The notes beneath the pieces were generated by a model. It was not told the origin of the DNA. It worked only from the letters and a program-made list of their open reading frames with translations, and made no database searches. Shown in pieces: positions 1 through 9,622 of a DNA stretch of 64,000 bases (its first letter is position 1; every line of letters starts with the position of its first letter). A program made the position numbers and the translations under genes. Origin of the DNA: Methanobacteriaceae archaeon (GTDB taxonomy: Archaea; Methanobacteriota; Methanobacteria; Methanobacteriales; Methanobacteriaceae); contig JACBOA010000015.1 in assembly GCA_013403005.1 (NCBI GenBank), positions 90,149 to 154,148 of the forward strand. The letters are read 5' to 3'.

Positions 1-270
1 TTTACAGGTGGGGCAGTAGCAGGTGGGGGAATATTATTCTATGTTCTCTCCAAACGGATGCGTGGCGTCCCATCAGACACTTGGGAAGGCATAGCTGGAG
101 TATCAGGTATTGCATGGTGCCTATGGCTAGTGGGATTCCTGATGTTTTTCGCATTCCCACAGTTCTGGCTCCTGGCATTGTTCCTGGCAGCATTTGGTGT
201 TTTCATTAAAGTCGCATATAAAGCAGGTCTCATAGGAGTTATTGGTCGTGAAGAATTCAATAAGAAATAG
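1..270 (+). CDS. ehaG: Energy-converting hydrogenase A subunit EhaG, C-terminal part (5' truncated by window edge)
   Basis: The frame is open from base 1 and the 89 visible residues run to a stop at 268-270, so the real start lies left of the window. The fragment has a glycine-rich opening and two to three hydrophobic segments, as expected for an integral membrane subunit. I name it EhaG by position: the next genes are EhaH to EhaQ in the canonical eha order. The product would be part of the membrane module that couples ion flow to H2-driven ferredoxin reduction. An internal ATG at 58 is not the start, because the hydrophobic frame extends upstream without interruption. The identity rests on synteny more than on motif. 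Confidence 0.75.
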   Translation, partial: FTGGAVAGGGILFYVLSKRMRGVPSDTWEGIAGVSGIAWCLWLVGFLMFFAFPQFWLLALFLAAFGVFIKVAYKAGLIGVIGREEFNKK

Positions 271-294
271 AAGGAGCAGTAAGGAGTTATAAAA

Positions 295-972
295 ATGGAT
301 ATCATCATATTGGGCCAACAATTAATGGGATACATACCCTTAGGAGATATCGTCCTGTATCTGGCTCCAGTAAACCTGTTTATGTTTGCCAGTGCTCTCG
401 CCTTCACTACCCTTATAGCCATAAGCAGAACAGAAACCCAGGTTGAAGCTGGCGTAGGCACCCTTAAAGATAAAGAAGTTAAAGTTGATAAGGATGAATT
501 CAAAATCCGACGTTTCCTGGCCATTATCTGTGGACTGGCCACTGCTGGTTCCATGATCACTGGAGACCTATTCAACTTCACCTTATTCGTGTGCCTCATT
601 GGTATTGTTAACATTGGAATAGTTGCCGCTGTGAAGCAGGTGGATGTTCTGGATGCTGCATTCCAGTATGGATTAGTTGCCATGATTGCAGTTTTACCCC
701 TTTTTGGAGGTGCAGCTATGATCCTAGCATCAACTGGAACCCTAAGCTTACTGGAAATCTCACAAATTCCCACCACTGCCTTGATGATCTTCGGTTCACT
801 CCTGTTGTTCATTGGAGTAGCGGGTGAGACTGGAGTGGCTCCGTTTTACGCTACCAAAGCAGAGATGTTTCGAACCCCTGGTTCCCCCTTCCTGCTGATT
901 ATTCACTTAAGTTCACTACTGGTAATAGTTCGAGTGATTGAAATACTCCTGATCATAAACAAACCATTCTGA
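295..972 (+). CDS. ehaH: Energy-converting hydrogenase A subunit EhaH (NuoL/M/N-like membrane subunit)
   Basis: This 225-residue polytopic membrane protein has hydrophobic segments near residues 15-45, 75-110, 115-150, 160-180 and 195-220. A charged loop lies around residues 50-70. Acidic and lysine residues within hydrophobic surroundings, such as GETGVAPFYATK near residue 177, recall the ion-channel subunits of complex I and antiporters. It is much shorter than a full NuoL/M, as I recall for EhaH. An AAGGAG ribosome binding site lies about 10 bases upstream of ATG 295, and ehaG ends 24 bases earlier, so the genes are cotranscribed. It probably forms part of the proton or sodium translocation path of Eha. 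Confidence 0.82.
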   Translation: MDIIILGQQLMGYIPLGDIVLYLAPVNLFMFASALAFTTLIAISRTETQVEAGVGTLKDKEVKVDKDEFKIRRFLAIICGLATAGSMITGDLFNFTLFVCLIGIVNIGIVAAVKQVDVLDAAFQYGLVAMIAVLPLFGGAAMILASTGTLSLLEISQIPTTALMIFGSLLLFIGVAGETGVAPFYATKAEMFRTPGSPFLLIIHLSSLLVIVRVIEILLIINKPF

Positions 973-1091
973 AGATAAATAAATGAAAAAATGATTTGGA
1001 AAAAAATGATTTAAAAAAAAACCGGAATTGTCACCAAAACTCTTGAAATTTATCAAATTAAAAGTAATTTAAAATGAATCTGGTGAAAATA

Positions 1092-1307
1092 ATGGATAAA
1101 CTAAAAATATCAAGTTATTTACTGTTAATAATCTCTCTGGCAGGAATAATCTATGCTCTCCTGTTCAACCCACCTAACTGGGTGGTTTATGCAATTTCCA
1201 TTATATTCATACCTACATTAATACTATCCTTTGGACTGATTGTCATGGCCCGAGGACCTGAAGAGGAAGAAGATGATAAAACCCGGGAACCATTTATTGG
1301 ATATTAA
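1092..1307 (+). CDS. ehaI: Energy-converting hydrogenase A subunit EhaI (small membrane protein)
   Basis: This small protein of about 71 residues has two hydrophobic helices (about residues 7-27 and 31-52) and an acidic tail with the run EEEEDD. I chose ATG 1092 because GGTGA at 1082-1086 sits at the right spacing; an in-frame ATG at 1074 has no visible ribosome binding site. It lies between ehaH and the NuoH-like ehaJ, which is the position of EhaI in the operon. About 120 AT-rich bases separate it from ehaH, more than elsewhere in the operon. The function within the membrane arm is unknown. Confidence 0.72.
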   Translation: MDKLKISSYLLLIISLAGIIYALLFNPPNWVVYAISIIFIPTLILSFGLIVMARGPEEEEDDKTREPFIGY

Positions 1308-1381
1308 GCATTAAAAAACCATATCAAAAACACTTAAAACTTTAACCGTGAATAACCGCAAAAAAAAGGACTTAATAATCG

Positions 1382-2254
<873 letters not shown>

Positions 2255-2265
2255 GGAGAAATAAA

Positions 2266-2526
2266 ATGGAAATGCAAGAAAAAGACACACTGTTCCTCAT
2301 GACCCTGGCAGCCTTCGGAGCATTTCTAGCCAGCAGTCTGGCAGTTGTATTGCAGTGGAATGTAGTTTTACCCCTTACTGTTGCAGTTTTTATCCTGATG
2401 ATTCTGACCTTCTTACTTTATAAGAAGGGCGCCATCCATTTCTCTGAAAATGCTGAGAAGTGGGTAATGATCATCACCCTCATCTGCTTCATAGCTGCTT
2501 TCATATACCTTTACCATCCAGTTTAA
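2266..2526 (+). CDS. ehaK: Energy-converting hydrogenase A subunit EhaK
   Basis: This 86-residue protein has three hydrophobic segments (about residues 10-25, 30-48 and 64-82) and short charged loops. ATG 2266 is preceded by AAGGAG at 2253-2258, which decides the start; the frame is open further upstream only because it overlaps ehaJ in another phase. It sits 11 bases after ehaJ and 10 bases before ehaL, typical of a tightly packed membrane-subunit operon. I identify it by synteny and size only; no catalytic motif is visible. Confidence 0.75.
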   Translation: MEMQEKDTLFLMTLAAFGAFLASSLAVVLQWNVVLPLTVAVFILMILTFLLYKKGAIHFSENAEKWVMIITLICFIAAFIYLYHPV

Positions 2527-2536
2527 TGGTGATTTA

Positions 2537-2860
2537 ATGAATGAAACAATTTATCTCATCTACATACTTTCATTTGTACTGGGATCCTTGCTTGGACTGG
2601 TACTAAGTTATCGGAAATACAAAGCTCCCTATGCCTTAGGAAAGCTAGATATTTTTGCCATGGTCTTGGCAGTAATAGGATGGGGTTTAGCACTTAACAG
2701 TGTTTTAATCACTTTCATACCCCAATATATCACCATAAGCATTGGTGTGTTCCTCCTGGCAATGGTATTAGGGATGAGGCCAGGTTATGGTAGGAATGAA
2801 ACATTTATTGGTATAATAATAGCTGGAATCATCTGGATATTGAGGACGGTGATCCTTTGA
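2537..2860 (+). CDS. ehaL: Energy-converting hydrogenase A subunit EhaL
   Basis: This 107-residue integral membrane protein has four hydrophobic stretches and a conserved-looking central loop with SYRKYKAPYALGKLD. A GGTGATTTA ribosome binding site lies immediately before ATG 2537. Its stop overlaps the TTG start of ehaM in a TTGA arrangement, indicating translational coupling. Position and size match EhaL, a small membrane subunit found in archaeal Eha complexes. Its role in the complex is not established. Confidence 0.75.
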   Translation: MNETIYLIYILSFVLGSLLGLVLSYRKYKAPYALGKLDIFAMVLAVIGWGLALNSVLITFIPQYITISIGVFLLAMVLGMRPGYGRNETFIGIIIAGIIWILRTVIL

Positions 2861-3282
2861 GCAAAGAGGATATAGGAAAGACTGGGGACATATCCCTTTT
2901 AGATGAGGATGATGTGATGCGCATCATGAAGATGCGAATCATTGAAAGTTTTCGCTGGAAATTGGACATAGTAGAACCTATTTCTAAAGAACTGGGAATT
3001 ACAGAGGAACAATTGGAAGAAATATTAATTAAAAGGTTGGATATGGCCAGTTTAGAGGCCCTGCATCCTCGCTATGAATCATCAAAGCATTACTGTATTA
3101 AAGAAAAATTGCATGCAGACCTGAGGTTATGCTGGCTTTGTGATGTAATGAATATACTTTCTGAGGAAGAAGCTGAAAGAATCAAAAATAAAATCGCTGC
3201 AGAAATATTAAAAGAAGACAAGTCTTATGAGGAAGCCCTGGAAGAGGGTAGGAAAGATTTGTTGGAATATCTAATGAGATAA
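2857..3282 (+). CDS. ehaM: Energy-converting hydrogenase A subunit EhaM (soluble)
   Basis: The product is 141 residues, hydrophilic and helical, without membrane segments. It contains a cysteine-bearing segment (YCIKEKLHADLRLCWLCD, residues about 88-105) with three cysteines and two histidines nearby that could bind metal. The TTG start at 2857 overlaps the ehaL stop, and GGTGATC at 2849-2855 provides the ribosome binding site. By position it is EhaM, a methanogen-restricted subunit of unknown function. It is probably peripheral on the cytoplasmic side next to the small subunit encoded downstream. Confidence 0.75.
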   Translation: MSKEDIGKTGDISLLDEDDVMRIMKMRIIESFRWKLDIVEPISKELGITEEQLEEILIKRLDMASLEALHPRYESSKHYCIKEKLHADLRLCWLCDVMNILSEEEAERIKNKIAAEILKEDKSYEEALEEGRKDLLEYLMR

Positions 3283-3339
3283 ATAGATAATGATTAGATA
3301 ATTAATGAGTAGATAATGAGATAAATAGAGGTAAACTCA

Positions 3340-3789
3340 ATGTTAGATGGCCTTAAAGATGTTGTAAGGAAAAGTTCGATTCACGTGTGCCTTATTAACA
3401 CCGGAGGATGTAATGGATGTGACATTGAGGTGGTGGCACTCCTATCACCCCGATATGATTTGGAACAGTACGGTATCTATGTACACAATAATCCCCGGGA
3501 AGCTGATGTAATTCTTGTAACTGGAGCCATGTCTGAACAATGGAAGAAAAATTTGCAAAGAATCTATGCCAAAGCACCGGAACCTAAAATAGTGGTAGCC
3601 ATAGGAAACTGCCCTCTGACAGGGGATGTTTTTAACCAGGAAGGATGCAGTGTTTATGCACCAGTGTCTGACTTCATACCGGTAGATGCAGAAATACCTG
3701 GCTGCCCACCCCGGCCTTCAGAAATTTTAGCCGCTATTTTAGCAGTGGGTCCTGATGCCATTGCAGCCAAAGGGAGGCAGAAACCATGA
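3340..3789 (+). CDS. ehaN: Energy-converting hydrogenase A small subunit EhaN
   Basis: This is the small [NiFe]-hydrogenase/NuoB-like subunit of Eha, which carries the proximal [4Fe-4S] cluster. The four expected ligands are visible: C24 and C27 in GGCNGCDIE, C91 in GNCPLTGDVF and C122 in PGCPPRP. At 149 residues it has the length of the reduced small subunits of energy-converting hydrogenases. A stretch of degenerate TAGATAAT repeats (3283-3330) precedes it, then AGAGGT upstream of ATG 3340. Its stop overlaps the ehaO start (ATGA), so small and large subunits are translationally coupled. Confidence 0.93.
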   Translation: MLDGLKDVVRKSSIHVCLINTGGCNGCDIEVVALLSPRYDLEQYGIYVHNNPREADVILVTGAMSEQWKKNLQRIYAKAPEPKIVVAIGNCPLTGDVFNQEGCSVYAPVSDFIPVDAEIPGCPPRPSEILAAILAVGPDAIAAKGRQKP

Positions 3790-4922
3790 TACTACCAATT
3801 GGACCAATACACCCCGCACTCAAAGAACCAGTGCGCCTTAAACTGAAAACACGGGGTGAGAAGGTTATAAGTGCCGAGATTGACTACGGATATGTTCACA
3901 GAGGTATAGAAAGAGTTATGCGGGGTAAAACCTGGCAAAAAGCCATATTTCTCTCGGAAAGAGTTTGTGGTATCTGTTCCTACATCCACACCCAGACCTT
4001 TGCAGAAACCTTTGAAAAAATAGCTGGGGAAAGAGTTCCCCTCCGGGCGCAATATCTAAGGTCTCTCACCAATGAACTGGACCGGATACAGAGCCACTTC
4101 ATTGCCAACTCCACCTACTTCAAAGCTCTTGAGCATGAGACGTTATTCATGTACATGTTGCACCTGAGGGAGCCCATTATGGATGCCATTGAACTACTCA
4201 CCGGTAACCGGGTGAACATGGGCTGGAATGTGGTAGGAGGGGTTAGAATGGATGCTAAAGAGAAGCATCTTAACAGCATCTACCAGATCATCACTGATTT
4301 AGAAGCTGAATATGATAAATACGTGGAAATGTTCCATGAAGGTCCACTTTTAAGTCTCAGATCTAAGGATGTGGGTAAGATGAGCAAGGAAGATGCCATT
4401 AAGGGTCGTGCTGTGGGTCCCATTGGCAGAGCTTCGGGTTTGAAGCATGATGTTCGAGAAGATCATCATACTTATAAGGATGAATTTGACTGGAAAGTTA
4501 TCTGGAGGAAAGAAGGAGATAACTACGCCCGTACCATGAACCGTTTCGATGAAATCACCGAATCCATTAAGATCATCAAACAGATCATTGAAAACATTCC
4601 CCCGGGAGATGTGCGTAAAAAAATCGACATCCCTGCTGGATATGCAGATTGGAGAAATGAAGCACCCCGTGGAGAAGTCAGTTACTTTATTGAAACTAAC
4701 GGGAACCTTATACAGAATATCTCCATTAGAACACCCAGTATCATGAACATTGATGTCTGTGGTAAGTACATGTTACAGGATGTGGCTACAGTGGCTGATG
4801 CCGTAGCCACCTATGCCAGTGTGGATCCCTGTGTTGCCTGCACCGAACGCGTGGTTATACTCAACGAAGAAGGGGAAAAAAGAGAATTTGATGGTCTTCA
4901 TAAGGTTAAATATCTAAAATAA
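3786..4922 (+). CDS. ehaO: Energy-converting hydrogenase A large (catalytic) subunit EhaO
   Basis: This is the catalytic [NiFe] subunit, which exchanges electrons between H2 and ferredoxin. The nickel ligands appear as two CxxC pairs: C61/C64 in RVCGIC and C349/C352 in DPCVAC. The N-terminal GPIHPALKEP and YVHRGIE motifs are typical of group 4 hydrogenase and NuoD-like proteins. The length of 378 residues is normal. About 26 residues follow the last cysteine. ATG 3786 overlaps the ehaN stop and has GGGAGG 9 bases upstream. All four nickel-site cysteines are present and encoded by ordinary cysteine codons, so this is a non-selenocysteine enzyme. Confidence 0.94.
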   Translation: MILPIGPIHPALKEPVRLKLKTRGEKVISAEIDYGYVHRGIERVMRGKTWQKAIFLSERVCGICSYIHTQTFAETFEKIAGERVPLRAQYLRSLTNELDRIQSHFIANSTYFKALEHETLFMYMLHLREPIMDAIELLTGNRVNMGWNVVGGVRMDAKEKHLNSIYQIITDLEAEYDKYVEMFHEGPLLSLRSKDVGKMSKEDAIKGRAVGPIGRASGLKHDVREDHHTYKDEFDWKVIWRKEGDNYARTMNRFDEITESIKIIKQIIENIPPGDVRKKIDIPAGYADWRNEAPRGEVSYFIETNGNLIQNISIRTPSIMNIDVCGKYMLQDVATVADAVATYASVDPCVACTERVVILNEEGEKREFDGLHKVKYLK

Positions 4923-5053
4923 TCAATAATACCATCCAATAAACCTTAATAGAAACTGAGAATAATTAAAACGAATAAAAAAAAAGAATGTAAAGATTGA
5001 GAATTACGATTAACAAATCATCAAAAAAATACTAAAAACAAAGTTGATGCATC

Positions 5054-6091
5054 ATGTCATCAGTAATCTGGTACCTTTACGAGTTCGCCCGGAAATCGTG
5101 GGCTGAAAATTTTGCAGTAGCCAAAACCAACCCTGAAATCGTTGAAACACCTGAACGTTTCCGTGACTTCCCCCAAGTATTCCCTGAATACTGCATATCC
5201 TGTGGAGCGTGTACCGCTGCTTGCCCTGCTCCTAACGCCATATCCCTGGTTAGAAGTGAGGATACTGCAGAAGAAGAAGGAAAAACATATCCTGTGATTA
5301 ATAATCGAGGTTGTATCCGCTGTGGTTTCTGCGCAGAAGTATGTCCCACTGACCCCAAAACAATTACCTGCGGTGAAAACCACCTCATCAGGGAAGAATT
5401 CACTATTTTACCAGCGGACCGTATGTTTGTAATCGATGATTATCTCTGCATCCGCTGCAAGAAATGTTTGAAAGCCTGCCCGGTTCACGGGGCTATCTAC
5501 GAAGAAGATAACAAGATTATCATTGATCAGTCTGTTTGTATCAGTTGTGGGGAATGTTTAAAGAACTGTCCGGTGAAAGGGGCTGTAAAGGGTATATTCA
5601 TAGCTCATGTCCAGGAACAAAAAGATATCATCAATTTGGTCGTGAACACGCTTGAAGAATCTATAGAAGAAAAAAGAGATGATATAACTCATTTGACTGA
5701 AAAGGAAGTTTACAAATTTGACCTTGAAATCACTGAATTGGTTGAACGTGCCCGATCCATTATAGCAGATGATGAACTGATACTGGATATCTTCCAGAAA
5801 ATCACTGACCGGCTGAAACTTCGCATTGTCACCTGGGACGAGGATAAATGCAAAAAATGCCAGTTATGTGTCAAGGAATGTCCATCTGGGGCCATAAGCT
5901 ACAATCAGGAAGAAAAAATCGTTGGAAGAAATCCTAAAAAGTGCCTCCGCTGCAGTACCTGTTACCAGACATGTCCTTTTGGAGTGGCTGGTTATTTTGT
6001 AGCCCGATTCCTGTTAGATCCCCCTTCCCTGGAGGATGGTGTTATACATATCACAGTTAAAGCCTCTCAGTTACCCATAGGAGCTGATTAA
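5054..6091 (+). CDS. ehaP: Polyferredoxin EhaP, six [4Fe-4S] motifs
   Basis: The 345-residue protein contains six CxxCxxCxxxCP motifs, at approximately residues 47, 80, 130, 160, 270 and 297, with a helical linker of about 100 residues between the fourth and fifth. This agrees with the 6[4Fe-4S] polyferredoxin described for Eha. It should relay electrons between EhaN/EhaO and downstream acceptors. It begins after a 131-base AT-rich gap behind ehaO, in which I see no gene. GTTGATG a few bases before ATG 5054 may be the ribosome binding site. ehaQ follows closely. Confidence 0.92.
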   Translation: MSSVIWYLYEFARKSWAENFAVAKTNPEIVETPERFRDFPQVFPEYCISCGACTAACPAPNAISLVRSEDTAEEEGKTYPVINNRGCIRCGFCAEVCPTDPKTITCGENHLIREEFTILPADRMFVIDDYLCIRCKKCLKACPVHGAIYEEDNKIIIDQSVCISCGECLKNCPVKGAVKGIFIAHVQEQKDIINLVVNTLEESIEEKRDDITHLTEKEVYKFDLEITELVERARSIIADDELILDIFQKITDRLKLRIVTWDEDKCKKCQLCVKECPSGAISYNQEEKIVGRNPKKCLRCSTCYQTCPFGVAGYFVARFLLDPPSLEDGVIHITVKASQLPIGAD

Positions 6092-6131
6092 AATTACCAC
6101 TGCACAAGAAAATGGTGAAAAATCCGATAAA

Positions 6132-7469
6132 GTGAAAAAAATCTACAAACCATTACGGGATGTGGAAGTGGATTACGAAGTGGACCATGATAAATGTGCC
6201 TCATGCATTGAAAGGCCCTGTTTAGATGCCTGTCCTGTAAATGCTGTTAGGGAGGTTCCCCCAGATAATCATATTGAAATCGATGATAAATGCTTCGGAT
6301 GCATCCTCTGCAGGGATGCCTGCCCTTATGATGCCATAACTATGGAAACCACACTTTCCGAACCACGCAGAGAGAACATTCCTAATATCAACACCAAACT
6401 ATGTCGTCAGTGTGGAGCATGTGTTGATGCCTGCCGTACCGGGGCCATTCACCTTACATCTTCTGGTACTGAGGAAGCTCATAGTGAAATAGACGAGGAT
6501 AAATGTGTGCGTTGTGGTTACTGTTCCCGAGTTTGTCCCACTGAAGCCATTAAGTATGGTGAAATTTTACCACGCTCAGTGGTGGGTGGTAAAGCCATAG
6601 TGGTGAATGAAAAGAAATGTATAGGTTGTATGACCTGCACCAGGGTCTGTCCATCCCGGGGAGCAATTAATATCAGCAAGCTCAGTAAGCTTCCCTATAT
6701 CAATCCTTCCTACTGTGCCCGGTGTGAGGAGTGTATGAACGTCTGCCCCTCCACTGCCATTAAGTATTCATCCCGTAAACGGGCCTATGAAGGTTACAGC
6801 AAGATCAAAACCATGGATATAGTTTTTGATCTTCTGGAGAAAGAAAGTAAAAAATTAGCCATTGAAACAGTTAAAATTGATTCTATCTTAAATAAGATCA
6901 CCCGTGAAGTCAGCTACAGTCATAAAGAGGATGAATTCACCCAGGATGTCACTGAACTTGTGACTGATGAAATCAAGGCACTGCTGGAAGGTGAACTTGA
7001 CATTGAAGATTTGAGTGAAATTATCCAGGCCACAGCCCCTCACCGTGTGATTAATGTTTCAGAAGAAGCATGTATTGGTTGTGGTGCCTGTATCAAGGAA
7101 TGTCCTGTTGACTGTATTGAACTGGAGTTGCCCTCCCCAGTACACATTAAAGATGCATGCGTATATTGTGGTAAATGCGTTGAAACATGTCCCTTCCAAG
7201 CTATCAGTCTTAAAAAGGAATCCTTCCAAGTGGAAGATGGGCGTATCCTATTTAAACGGCGTAATATTCTAGGACCATCAACAGGTGTAGTTTCTGTTGA
7301 CGCAGCATCCTGTCAGCGCTGTGGTGTTTGTATAAATAAGTGTCCTGTGGATGCAATGAGCATGGTAGATGATCAGGTAGTGGTAGATGAGGATACCTGT
7401 ATTTTGTGTGGTGAATGCCAGCGCATATGCCCCACCAGAGCTGTCGAGCTACATGAAACAGTACCCTAA
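6132..7469 (+). CDS. ehaQ: Polyferredoxin EhaQ, ten [4Fe-4S] motifs
   Basis: I count ten four-cysteine cluster motifs in 445 residues. The first is irregular (CASCIERPC...CP) and the third has CR in place of CP. Six lie before and four after a helical linker at about residues 215-300. This is the 10[4Fe-4S] polyferredoxin expected from the family. The start is a GTG at 6132 with GGTGA at 6114-6118, a rather long spacing. The frame is open back to 6081 but offers no ATG, GTG or TTG there, so a rarer start such as ATT cannot be excluded. Together with EhaP it would form a long electron wire from the hydrogenase. Confidence 0.92.
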   Translation: MKKIYKPLRDVEVDYEVDHDKCASCIERPCLDACPVNAVREVPPDNHIEIDDKCFGCILCRDACPYDAITMETTLSEPRRENIPNINTKLCRQCGACVDACRTGAIHLTSSGTEEAHSEIDEDKCVRCGYCSRVCPTEAIKYGEILPRSVVGGKAIVVNEKKCIGCMTCTRVCPSRGAINISKLSKLPYINPSYCARCEECMNVCPSTAIKYSSRKRAYEGYSKIKTMDIVFDLLEKESKKLAIETVKIDSILNKITREVSYSHKEDEFTQDVTELVTDEIKALLEGELDIEDLSEIIQATAPHRVINVSEEACIGCGACIKECPVDCIELELPSPVHIKDACVYCGKCVETCPFQAISLKKESFQVEDGRILFKRRNILGPSTGVVSVDAASCQRCGVCINKCPVDAMSMVDDQVVVDEDTCILCGECQRICPTRAVELHETVP

Positions 7470-7696
7470 CATCTTAATTTATCATTAATTTTTTAACAAA
7501 AAACTCTATATCCATGCCCCCACACCAACCCACACTATTTACCTAACACTCATTTAAATATTTAATAATTGATAGATAATAATAATTGATAAAAAGTTTA
7601 TTATGATATTGTACTTAAAAATATTTTACTAAATAACTGTACTTATAACTGTAATTATTAATAAACAAAATTTCAAGCTTCCGAGGAGGATGTCTG

Positions 7697-8719
7697 TTGA
7701 AGAGTAAATTTTTTGTTTCTGACTGTGAAGGACCCATATCAGTAAATGATAATGCCTTTGAACTGGCTGCTCATTTCATTGATGATGGTGAAAGATTCTT
7801 CCAGATAGTCAGTCGATATGATGACATCCTGGTAGATGAAGTTAAAAGACCAGGTTACAATGCAGGAGATACTTTGAAATTAATTTTGCCCTTTTTAAAG
7901 GCGTATGGTGCTACTAATCAGAATATGGAGGAGTTTTCCTCGGGTAATGTTTTGCTGATTCCTGGTGCTAGGGAGACCCTTAAGCACTTGAATGATATGA
8001 TGCCTTCATTTATTGTTAGCACCAGCTACGAACCATACATCCGGGCTCTTTGTGATTTGATTGAATTTCCATTTGATCAATGTTACTGCACCCAAATCGA
8101 TATGGAAAGCCATTCCCTGAATGAAGAGGATGCCCGGAGGCTTAAAGAATTAAAGTCATCTGTTATTTTTAACCCATCATTTGATAACCTGGAACGGATT
8201 TTCTGGGAAGAAATACCTAAGATGGAAATTGGTTCCCTGTTTAATGAGGTCCATCCAGTTGGTGGAGAAGCAAAAAAAGAGGCAGTTCTAGATATCATAC
8301 ATAAAAACAATTTCCAATCACATAATCTGATGTATGTAGGGGACAGCATTACTGATGTGGAACCCCTACGTTTTGCAAGGAAAAATAATGGAGTTGCAGT
8401 ATCTTTTAATGGGAATGAATACGCACTTAAAGAGGCATCTATTGCTATTATTTCTGATAATACACTTATAACTTCTATAATTGCAGACCTGTTTTATCGA
8501 TACAACAGTAAAGTTGTTTTGGAATTTGCCACATCATTTGGAGAAAATCCTGAAAAAGCTTTGAAGGAATATGATGTTAACCCAGAATTAAGCATTAAAC
8601 TTGAAGAAACCTACACCCGGATGGGGCTTATTACTTCAGAAAACCTTAAAGAATTGAAAAAAGACAGCAGCAAGTTCCGAAAACAAGTTAGGGGAGAGGC
8701 AATCGGAGGTTTGGGTTAA
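7697..8719 (+). CDS. ehaR: EhaR-like HAD-superfamily protein linked to energy-converting hydrogenase A
   Basis: This 340-residue protein has HAD phosphatase features: D9-x-E11 in SDCEGPIS as motif I, VSTSYEP as motif II and GDSITDVEP as motif IV near residue 215. The second acidic residue of motif I is Glu rather than the usual Asp. The C-terminal 90 residues are helical and charged. TTG 7697 follows a strong GAGGAGG site at 7684-7690. A 227-base AT-rich gap separates it from ehaQ, so it may have its own promoter. It is directly followed by the formyltransferase paralogue (TAAATG). Its substrate is unknown; the link to Eha is positional. Confidence 0.75.
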   Translation: MKSKFFVSDCEGPISVNDNAFELAAHFIDDGERFFQIVSRYDDILVDEVKRPGYNAGDTLKLILPFLKAYGATNQNMEEFSSGNVLLIPGARETLKHLNDMMPSFIVSTSYEPYIRALCDLIEFPFDQCYCTQIDMESHSLNEEDARRLKELKSSVIFNPSFDNLERIFWEEIPKMEIGSLFNEVHPVGGEAKKEAVLDIIHKNNFQSHNLMYVGDSITDVEPLRFARKNNGVAVSFNGNEYALKEASIAIISDNTLITSIIADLFYRYNSKVVLEFATSFGENPEKALKEYDVNPELSIKLEETYTRMGLITSENLKELKKDSSKFRKQVRGEAIGGLG

Positions 8720-9622
8720 ATGAAAGGGAAAAAAACACGTCTGGATAAAATAGAAGATACCTATGCCGAAGCCTTCAAGGGAATATGTTGCAGAGTTATA
8801 GTTACAGCAGATGATGAGGAAACTCTGCATAGAGCAGCCTATGATGCCACTTCCACCCCGGGAACAGTTATTGGTAGAGTGGAAGGTGGAATCGAAGGAT
8901 GGTTACCCGAAGAAAAGACCCCTGATGGTAGAAAAGGAGCTATATTACATTTTTGGTATGATAAAGAGGATATTGAAAAGTTTGAAGTTGAATTATCTTA
9001 TCGCATCCGCCAAGATATCCTGGTAAAACCATTCACATCCTTATTTGATGCATCCATTAATCCTGCAGGTTACATTGACACCATGAAACATGTGGGTCAT
9101 TGTGGAGATGGATATGAATGGGAAGAAGATCTATATGGGCGTCATATGATTATTGTACCCATTGCTACACCCGATTTTCTGATTGAACGCAAACTAGGAT
9201 ACATGAAGGGTGTAATGGGTGCTAATTTCTGGTACTACTGCAGTAGTAAAGAAGCTGTGCTAAAGGGAGGTAGAGAAGCACTACAAGCCATTGAGTCCGT
9301 TAAAGGAGTTGTTACTCCCTTCGATATTTGTTCAGCAGCTTCTAAACCTGAAACCAACTACCCCTGGATAGGGCCCACCACTAACCATCCTTACTGTCCC
9401 ACCCTGCAGAAGGTCCTTGGTAAAGAATCAAAGGTACCCCGCGGTGTGGAGTACATCCCAGAGATAGTTTTAAATGGATTGGACATGGTAAGCCTTAAAA
9501 AAGCTATGAAGAGGGGTATAGAAATTTTACTGGATTATGATGATGTGCTGGGTATTTCCGCCGGGAATTACGGTGGAAAGTTAGGAGATTATAAAATTCA
9601 ACTTAAAGAGATGTTCCCATGA
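8720..9622 (+). CDS. Formylmethanofuran:tetrahydromethanopterin formyltransferase paralogue (Ftr-like)
   Basis: The 300-residue sequence aligns by eye with Ftr along its length. It shows IEDTYAEAF near the start, EETPDGRKGA in place of the family's EETPDGRPG, GDGYEWEEDLYGR, CPTL, and a C-terminal ISAGNYGGKLGDYKI. Ftr transfers the formyl group from formylmethanofuran to H4MPT, the second step of CO2 reduction to methane. The Methanothermobacter eha region carries a second ftr copy, and the position here suggests this is that copy (ftrII type) and not the main ftr. The active-site region is diverged, so a structural or regulatory role is possible. SD GGAGG at 8705-8709; the start abuts the ehaR stop. 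Confidence 0.88.
   Translation: MKGKKTRLDKIEDTYAEAFKGICCRVIVTADDEETLHRAAYDATSTPGTVIGRVEGGIEGWLPEEKTPDGRKGAILHFWYDKEDIEKFEVELSYRIRQDILVKPFTSLFDASINPAGYIDTMKHVGHCGDGYEWEEDLYGRHMIIVPIATPDFLIERKLGYMKGVMGANFWYYCSSKEAVLKGGREALQAIESVKGVVTPFDICSAASKPETNYPWIGPTTNHPYCPTLQKVLGKESKVPRGVEYIPEIVLNGLDMVSLKKAMKRGIEILLDYDDVLGISAGNYGGKLGDYKIQLKEMFP

Noticed and set aside
39..812. A 257-codon open frame on the minus strand
   Set aside because: It lies opposite ehaG and ehaH, whose membrane-protein reading is certain; its composition (many Pro, Thr, Met) and lack of a ribosome binding site mark it as a shadow.
3283..3330. Possible tandem repeat or small regulatory array before ehaN
   Set aside because: The TAGATAAT-like units are degenerate and irregularly spaced; simple AT-rich drift explains them.
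3786..4922. Selenocysteine-containing hydrogenase subunit
   Set aside because: All four nickel-site positions in EhaO are ordinary cysteine codons and no in-frame TGA occurs before the stop.
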